This document shows, one piece after another, positions 5,040-9,580 of a stretch of DNA of 9,580 nucleotides. The stretch is from the NCBI GenBank assembly GCA_023228445.1, contig JALOBD010000087.1, positions 1-9,580 of the forward strand, given 5' to 3'. This DNA is from Sphaerochaeta sp. (GTDB lineage Bacteria > Spirochaetota > Spirochaetia > Sphaerochaetales > Sphaerochaetaceae). The first letter of the stretch is position 1. Every line of letters begins with the position of its first letter. A model generated the notes under the pieces. The model was not told where the DNA came from. It searched no databases and worked only from the letters and a program-made list of their open reading frames with translations. Both the position numbers and the translations under genes were made by a program.

Positions 5040-8000
5040 ATGGGAGACATCATGCGCCCTGTTCCCTTCTCGGAACTGATCGAACGCATCGTCGGTGAGT
5101 ATCGCACCCACCGTTCCATTTTCGGTATCGCAGCAGAGCAGTTCTACCGCGATTCGCACAAGAGGAGCATCTCCGTCTTCACAGAGGAGTGCTCGACCCC
5201 GATCGGCCCTGCCGCCGGTCCACACACCCAGCTGGCCCAGAACATCATTGCCAGCTACCTCGTCGGCGGACGCTTCATCGAGCTGAAGACCGTCCAGGTC
5301 CTCGATGAGCTTGAGATCGAGAAGCCGTGCATCGATGCACGGGATGAAGGGTACAACACCGAGTGGTCCAGCGAGTATACGCTGCCCAAGGCGTGGGATG
5401 AGTACGCCAAGGCGTGGATCATCCTCCACCTGCTGGAGGCAGTGATGGGGGATCGTCCCTTCGAGAAACCCTCCTTCATCTTCAATATGTCGGTGGGCTA
5501 CAACCTCGAGGGCATCAAGACAGCGAAGATGCAGACCTTCATCGACTCAATGGTCGATGCTACCCGGGATGAGCGTTTCTCCCAATACCTCGGTGAGCTC
5601 GATGCCCTCATCGCCGAGCGGCCCTTCGACGGGACCGACTGGGAGGGGGGCCAGCAGTACCTTGAAGGCCTTTCGGCGAAGATCAGACCCACCATCAGCC
5701 CATCGACGACGCTCTCGACGATGCACGGTTGCCCGCCGGCCGAGATCGAGGCGATCTGCTCCTATATGCTCAGTGAGAAGCAGCTCAATACCTTCGTCAA
5801 GCTCAACCCGACGCTGCTGGGCTTTGAGACGGTGCGCGAGATCCTCGACACTCTTGGCTACGACTACATCACCATCAAGCGGGAGAGCTTCGACAACGAC
5901 CTGCAATGGAGTGATGCCATCTCGATGCTCAAGCGCCTCATGGCACTGGGCAAGAGCGTGGGGCGTGGCTTTGGCGTGAAGCTCACCAATACCCTCGGTT
6001 CGGTCAACGACCAGGGCATGTTGCCGGGCGACGAGATGTACATGAGTGGACGGGCACTGCTTCCCATCTCCACTACGGTGGGTGAACGCCTCTCCGCCGA
6101 GTTCGGCGGCACACTTCCCATCTCCTACAGCGGTGGCGCCACCGCCTTCACCATCAAGGCGCTCTTTGAGAGCGGCATCAGGCCCATCACGTTGGCCACC
6201 GACCTGCTCAAGCCCGGCGGTTACACCCGCTTGGTCCAGATGGCGGAGATTCTCGAGGAGAGCGATGCCTGGAAGATGGACCGCATCGACATCGATCGTC
6301 TCACCACACTTGCCCGAGATGCCCGTAGCGGCGTCTACAGTGAGCTGGAGAAGCAATTCCGGGGTATCGACACCATAAAGATTGATGAAAAATTGCCGAT
6401 GTGGGACTGTTACGTTGCACCCTGTGTGGTGGCGTGCCCGATTCACCAGGCGGTGCCCGAGTATGTGCAGTTGGTGGGCGAAGGACGCTACGCCGAGGCC
6501 TTGGAGCTGATCTACGACACCAACGCGCTGCCTGCCATCACCGGTCACATCTGTGACCACCAGTGCCAGTTGCACTGTACCCGCATGGATTATGAGGGGG
6601 CGGTGAAGATCCGCGACATGAAGCGAGTTGCCGTGGAGAATGGCTTTACTGAATTCAAAGAGGAGCTCTGGGAGGGTCCGACGGAGAAGACCGCCATCAA
6701 GGCGGCGGTGGTCGGCGCAGGCCCAGCCGGCTTGTCAGCGGCGTACTTCCTCGCTCGTGCCGGTTTCGATACTACCGTCTATGAGCGTGAGATGAGCGGT
6801 GGCGGCATCGTGCGCCACGTCATCCCGGGCTTCCGCCTCCCGGTGGAGGCGATCGAGAGTGACATCGAGTTCATCAAGGCGCATGGGGTGGAGTTCCACT
6901 TCGGCGCTGATGTGCAGAGCCTCGATGTCGCCACGCTCAAGAACCAGGGCTACCGATTCATCTTCTACGCCATCGGCAGCGAGATCGACAATGAGATCCC
7001 GCTGCAGGGCGATCGCAGTCGTGTGCGTCCATCGCTCGCCTTCCTCTCCCAGTTCCGCAAAGACCCCGCCTCGCTCTCGCTGGGTAAGCGCGTGGTCGTC
7101 GTCGGCGGGGGAAACACCGCCATGGACGGGGCGCGTGCTGCCCACCGAGTGGCCGGGGTGGAGCAGGTGACGGTGATCTATCGTCGCACCGAGCATGAGA
7201 TGCCAGCCGACCGGGAGGAGTACGCCAACGCCATCGACGACTCCATCGACTTCATCTTCCTCGCCAACCCCGAACGGTTTGACGAGAATACCCTCACGGT
7301 GCGCAAGATGGCCCTCGGTGAACCGGATGAGAGCGGGCGCCGCCGTCCGGTGCCCACCGAAGAGACCTTCACCATCGAGTGCGATACGATGATAACCGCC
7401 ATCGGCGAGAAGGCCGACACCGATCGCCTGACTTGGTACGGGGTTCCCACCAACGACAAGGGGTGGCCGGTCGTCGACGAGGAGAGTCTGGAGAGCCTGA
7501 TCGAGGACGTCTTTGTCATCGGCGATGTGCAGAGCGGCCCATCGACGGTGGTGCGCTGCATCGCCGGCGGCCGGGCAGCGGTGGAGGCGGCCATCGACAA
7601 GGTCCTCGGACCCGACGATGAGGAGATGCACGACCACGAGGATGGCTGGCAGGACGGGGAGTACCCCTTCGAGGAGGTGGAAGCGGAGATTGAGGAGGAG
7701 AATGCCTACTTTGCCTCCCTTGCTGACAAGAAGAGCCGGATCCTCGTCTCCAAGGAGTTTGGTGAAGCAGGCTTTGGAGAGCGGGAGGCAGAACGGTGCA
7801 TGGAGTGCTCCTACATCTGCAACAAGTGCATCGATGTCTGTCCCAACCGGGCCAATGTGGCCATCGATGTGCGCAACACGGGCCTCTTCGACGATCCCTT
7901 CCAGATCCTCCACCTCGATGCGTTCTGCAACGAGTGCGGCAACTGTGAGACCTTCTGCCCCTACGACGGTGGTCCGTACCGGAAGAAGTTCACCCTCTTC

Positions 8001-8213
8001 AACACCAAGGAGGACTTCGATACGTCGACCAATAGCGGCTTTTATGCAGAAGGACCAGATGTCCTGGTCCGCCTGGAAGGCAGGACCGTTGCCTGCGCAA
8101 TCGACGGCGAAGGGCTCCTCGAAGCCGACGCTGAGATCAGCGATGAGGCAGCGGCCCTGATCGAGACGGTCTATGAGTCGTACAGCTACCTGCTCGGGTA
8201 TGTGGAGCAGTAG
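5040..8213 (+). CDS. ygfK: YgfK, multidomain flavin/iron-sulphur oxidoreductase
   Basis: The 1057-residue product matches E. coli YgfK (1032 aa, annotated as a putative selenate reductase subunit) from its first residues, MGDIMRPVPF. Residues 1 to about 420 form a dihydroorotate-dehydrogenase-like flavin barrel (PVGPAAGPHTQLAQN region, STMHGCPPAEIEAIC, FGVKLTNTLG, PISYSGG, ATDLLKPGGY). Next comes a glutamate-synthase-small-subunit-like module: cysteines C457, C462, C466 and C505, C509, C513 for Fe-S clusters, FAD motif GAGPAG (559-564) and NAD(P)-binding GGGNTA (689-694). The C-terminus is a two-cluster ferredoxin (C920, C923, C927, C930, C934-P; then C963, C966, C969, C973-P). It should pass electrons between NAD(P)H, flavins, Fe-S clusters and a partner. 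It belongs to the anaerobic purine/uric acid degradation cluster with xanthine-dehydrogenase-like enzymes; its exact reaction is unsettled to my knowledge. Sequence at the cofactor motifs looks intact, with no in-frame UGA. ssnA follows 8 bp downstream. Confidence 0.95.
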   Translation: MGDIMRPVPFSELIERIVGEYRTHRSIFGIAAEQFYRDSHKRSISVFTEECSTPIGPAAGPHTQLAQNIIASYLVGGRFIELKTVQVLDELEIEKPCIDARDEGYNTEWSSEYTLPKAWDEYAKAWIILHLLEAVMGDRPFEKPSFIFNMSVGYNLEGIKTAKMQTFIDSMVDATRDERFSQYLGELDALIAERPFDGTDWEGGQQYLEGLSAKIRPTISPSTTLSTMHGCPPAEIEAICSYMLSEKQLNTFVKLNPTLLGFETVREILDTLGYDYITIKRESFDNDLQWSDAISMLKRLMALGKSVGRGFGVKLTNTLGSVNDQGMLPGDEMYMSGRALLPISTTVGERLSAEFGGTLPISYSGGATAFTIKALFESGIRPITLATDLLKPGGYTRLVQMAEILEESDAWKMDRIDIDRLTTLARDARSGVYSELEKQFRGIDTIKIDEKLPMWDCYVAPCVVACPIHQAVPEYVQLVGEGRYAEALELIYDTNALPAITGHICDHQCQLHCTRMDYEGAVKIRDMKRVAVENGFTEFKEELWEGPTEKTAIKAAVVGAGPAGLSAAYFLARAGFDTTVYEREMSGGGIVRHVIPGFRLPVEAIESDIEFIKAHGVEFHFGADVQSLDVATLKNQGYRFIFYAIGSEIDNEIPLQGDRSRVRPSLAFLSQFRKDPASLSLGKRVVVVGGGNTAMDGARAAHRVAGVEQVTVIYRRTEHEMPADREEYANAIDDSIDFIFLANPERFDENTLTVRKMALGEPDESGRRRPVPTEETFTIECDTMITAIGEKADTDRLTWYGVPTNDKGWPVVDEESLESLIEDVFVIGDVQSGPSTVVRCIAGGRAAVEAAIDKVLGPDDEEMHDHEDGWQDGEYPFEEVEAEIEEENAYFASLADKKSRILVSKEFGEAGFGEREAERCMECSYICNKCIDVCPNRANVAIDVRNTGLFDDPFQILHLDAFCNECGNCETFCPYDGGPYRKKFTLFNTKEDFDTSTNSGFYAEGPDVLVRLEGRTVACAIDGEGLLEADAEISDEAAALIETVYESYSYLLGYVEQ

Positions 8214-8221
8214 GGGGAACT

Positions 8222-9544
8222 ATGGCTATCACGGTTATCAAGAACACACGCATCATGCAAACTGCCCCGCCATTTGCTGTGACCGAGGGGGTGGACATCG
8301 TCATCACCGATGACCTGATCACAACAATCGGCAAGGGTGCCGGATCGTCGGTTCAGGCGGACACGGTCATCGACGGGACGCACAAGACCGTCATCGCCGG
8401 CAACGTCTGCGCCCACCACCACTACTACAGCGGCCTTTCGCGTGGCATGCAGATCAAAGCCGGTCCTCAGACCGACTTCATCCAGGTGCTCAAAGAGTGG
8501 TGGTGGCGCCTCGATCGCGGCCTGGACGAAGAGGCGTGCTACTACAGTGCGCTGATCTGCTCCATCGACGCGATCATGGCCGGCACCACCACCGCCATCG
8601 ACCACCACGCCAGTCCCTCGTACATCGAGGGCAGCCTTGACACCATCGCCCGTGGGATGGAGGAGGTGGGCCTGCGTGGATCGACGTGCTACGAAGTCAC
8701 CGACCGCAACGGCGGCATGGACGAGGTTGAGCGTGGGGTTGCGGAGAACATCCGCTTTGCCAAGGCAGTCAAAGACAAGCGGCTTGTCAAGGCGATGATC
8801 GGCGGCCACGCTCCCTTCACCATCCCCGATGAGGGGTTGGCGATGATGGGTGAGGCGGTCAGGGAGACGGGGGTGGGCATCCACCTCCATGTGGCTGAGG
8901 ACAAGTACGATGTGGCACACAGCCACCACCACTACAATCTGGATATCATCGACCGGCTGGAGAAGTTCGGTCTCTTGAGTGACAATGCGCTCTTGGTGCA
9001 TGGATTGTGGCTGAACAGCGGTGAGATCGAGAAGCTCAACTCCTACGGGTGCTTCTTCGCCCACAACGCTCGAAGCAACATGAACAACAACGTCGGCTAC
9101 GCCCGCCACATCCAGGAGGTCAAGAACCTGGTCATCGGTACCGATGGCTGCGGGGGCAACATGTTCGAGGAGCTCAAGCTTGCCTTCTTCAAGCACAAGG
9201 ACGAGGGCCTGCCGTGGTGGCCGAGCGACTACGTCGGTGCACTGAACCGGGGCAACCGACTCGTCGAACGCTACTTCGACGGAAAGTTTGGTCTGGTGGA
9301 GGAGGGATACAAAGCGGATCTGGTGATCTGTGACTACCACAGCCCGACTCCGCTCATCGAATCCAACGCGGCGAGCCACTACGTGTGGGGCATGAGCTCC
9401 AACTGCGTGGAGAGCGTGCTGGTCGACGGGAAACTGGTGATGGAGGATCGAAGGATCGGCCATCTCGACGTACCTGCCATCTACGCCGAGGCGGCCAAGG
9501 TCGCCCAAGCGGTGTGGAAACGGGTGGACACCATCGCACCTTAG
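8222..9544 (+). CDS. ssnA: SsnA, putative amidohydrolase-family aminohydrolase
   Basis: The 440-residue product matches E. coli SsnA (442 aa) along its length. It is an amidohydrolase-superfamily metalloenzyme of the guanine deaminase/chlorohydrolase branch. Visible active-site elements are H65-x-H67 in NVCAHHHYYSGLSRG, HLHVAED (H221, H223, E226), H260 in LLVHGLWL, HNARSNMNN (281-289) and D308 in GTDG, the set expected to hold one metal ion and activate water. WWWRLDRGLDEE and DHHASPSYIEGSLDT are strongly SsnA-like. ATG 8222 has GGGGGAA (8213-8219) just after the ygfK stop, so the genes are surely co-transcribed. The family role is hydrolytic deamination or ring opening of an N-heterocycle or its derivative in the purine-degradation cluster; the true substrate is not evident. 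An alternative ATG twelve codons in is less likely because the first matches the E. coli N-terminus. Confidence 0.95.
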   Translation: MAITVIKNTRIMQTAPPFAVTEGVDIVITDDLITTIGKGAGSSVQADTVIDGTHKTVIAGNVCAHHHYYSGLSRGMQIKAGPQTDFIQVLKEWWWRLDRGLDEEACYYSALICSIDAIMAGTTTAIDHHASPSYIEGSLDTIARGMEEVGLRGSTCYEVTDRNGGMDEVERGVAENIRFAKAVKDKRLVKAMIGGHAPFTIPDEGLAMMGEAVRETGVGIHLHVAEDKYDVAHSHHHYNLDIIDRLEKFGLLSDNALLVHGLWLNSGEIEKLNSYGCFFAHNARSNMNNNVGYARHIQEVKNLVIGTDGCGGNMFEELKLAFFKHKDEGLPWWPSDYVGALNRGNRLVERYFDGKFGLVEEGYKADLVICDYHSPTPLIESNAASHYVWGMSSNCVESVLVDGKLVMEDRRIGHLDVPAIYAEAAKVAQAVWKRVDTIAP

Positions 9545-9564
9545 GGGGCGATCATCATAACGAC

Positions 9565-9579
9565 AGGGGGAATTGCATG
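9565..9579 (+). promoter_or_regulatory. Ribosome binding site and start codon of the next gene
   Basis: AGGGGGAA (9565-9572) precedes an ATG at 9577-9579, 32 bp after ssnA. Only one base past the start codon is visible, so the product is unknown; in related clusters ssnA is followed by further purine-catabolism genes. It implies that the ygfK-ssnA operon continues beyond the window. Confidence 0.6.
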
Positions 9580-9580
9580 A

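Noticed and set aside
4865..5098. 77-codon plus-strand leader ORF overlapping the ygfK start
   Set aside because: No ribosome binding site, spans promoter elements, and the translation is not protein-like.
5040..8213. Selenocysteine in YgfK because of its selenate reductase annotation
   Set aside because: No in-frame TGA is present; all cluster-binding positions are ordinary cysteine codons.
5547..9508. Long minus-strand frames opposite ygfK and ssnA (about 340, 390 and 440 codons)
   Set aside because: They lie antisense to strongly recognised genes, lack ribosome binding sites and have low-complexity valine/aspartate/histidine-rich translations, as expected from the G+C-rich codon pattern of the real strand.

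Overview
The window looks like a bacterial chromosome segment with two parts. The left end (about 1-1350) is accessory-looking: gene fragments, short hairpins and an antitoxin without a toxin. From a tRNA-Leu gene rightwards the sequence is densely coding, visibly richer in G+C, and has strong AGGAGG-type ribosome binding sites. The source is probably an anaerobic, gut- or sediment-type bacterium, because YgfK/SsnA clusters belong to anaerobic purine and nitrogen catabolism. The DUF4143 remnant recalls families that are abundant in spirochaetes such as Sphaerochaeta and Treponema. That taxonomic hint is from memory and weak.

Layout. Positions 1-84 (-) hold the start of a possible Fic-like protein that runs off the left edge. 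About 117-695 (+) is the C-terminal part of an AAA/DUF4143 ATPase that lacks its ATPase half. Positions 696-933 hold nested hairpins and a 38-codon minus-strand frame. Positions 934-1233 (+) encode a RelB/DinJ-type antitoxin with a 30-bp palindrome over its ribosome binding site and no recognisable toxin behind it. A tRNA-Leu(UAA) lies at 1353-1436 (-). Three protein genes precede it on the minus strand: a small membrane-anchored coiled-coil protein, a threonine-synthase-like enzyme with a zinc ribbon, and a 489-residue fold-type II PLP enzyme. An intrinsic terminator stands between the two PLP genes.

A divergent control region of about 315 bp (4726-5039) separates these genes from ygfK (1057 aa) and ssnA (440 aa) on the plus strand. 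A further gene starts at the right edge. The control region has a sigma70-like promoter for the minus strand, two for the plus strand, a perfect 8+8 bp inverted repeat centred between the outward-facing promoters, and a tandem TTGTTGC repeat upstream of the inner plus promoter.

How the genes may work together. YgfK is a multidomain flavin/iron-sulphur oxidoreductase and SsnA an amidohydrolase-fold aminohydrolase. Both belong to the ygeW-ygeX-ygeY-hyuA-ygfK-ssnA-xdh cluster type linked to anaerobic purine/uric acid breakdown. In those clusters a PLP enzyme, YgeX (diaminopropionate ammonia-lyase), handles an amino-acid intermediate. Here two different fold-type II PLP enzymes are divergently paired with ygfK-ssnA under an apparently shared operator. 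They may be a variant amino-acid branch of that pathway; this is inference.
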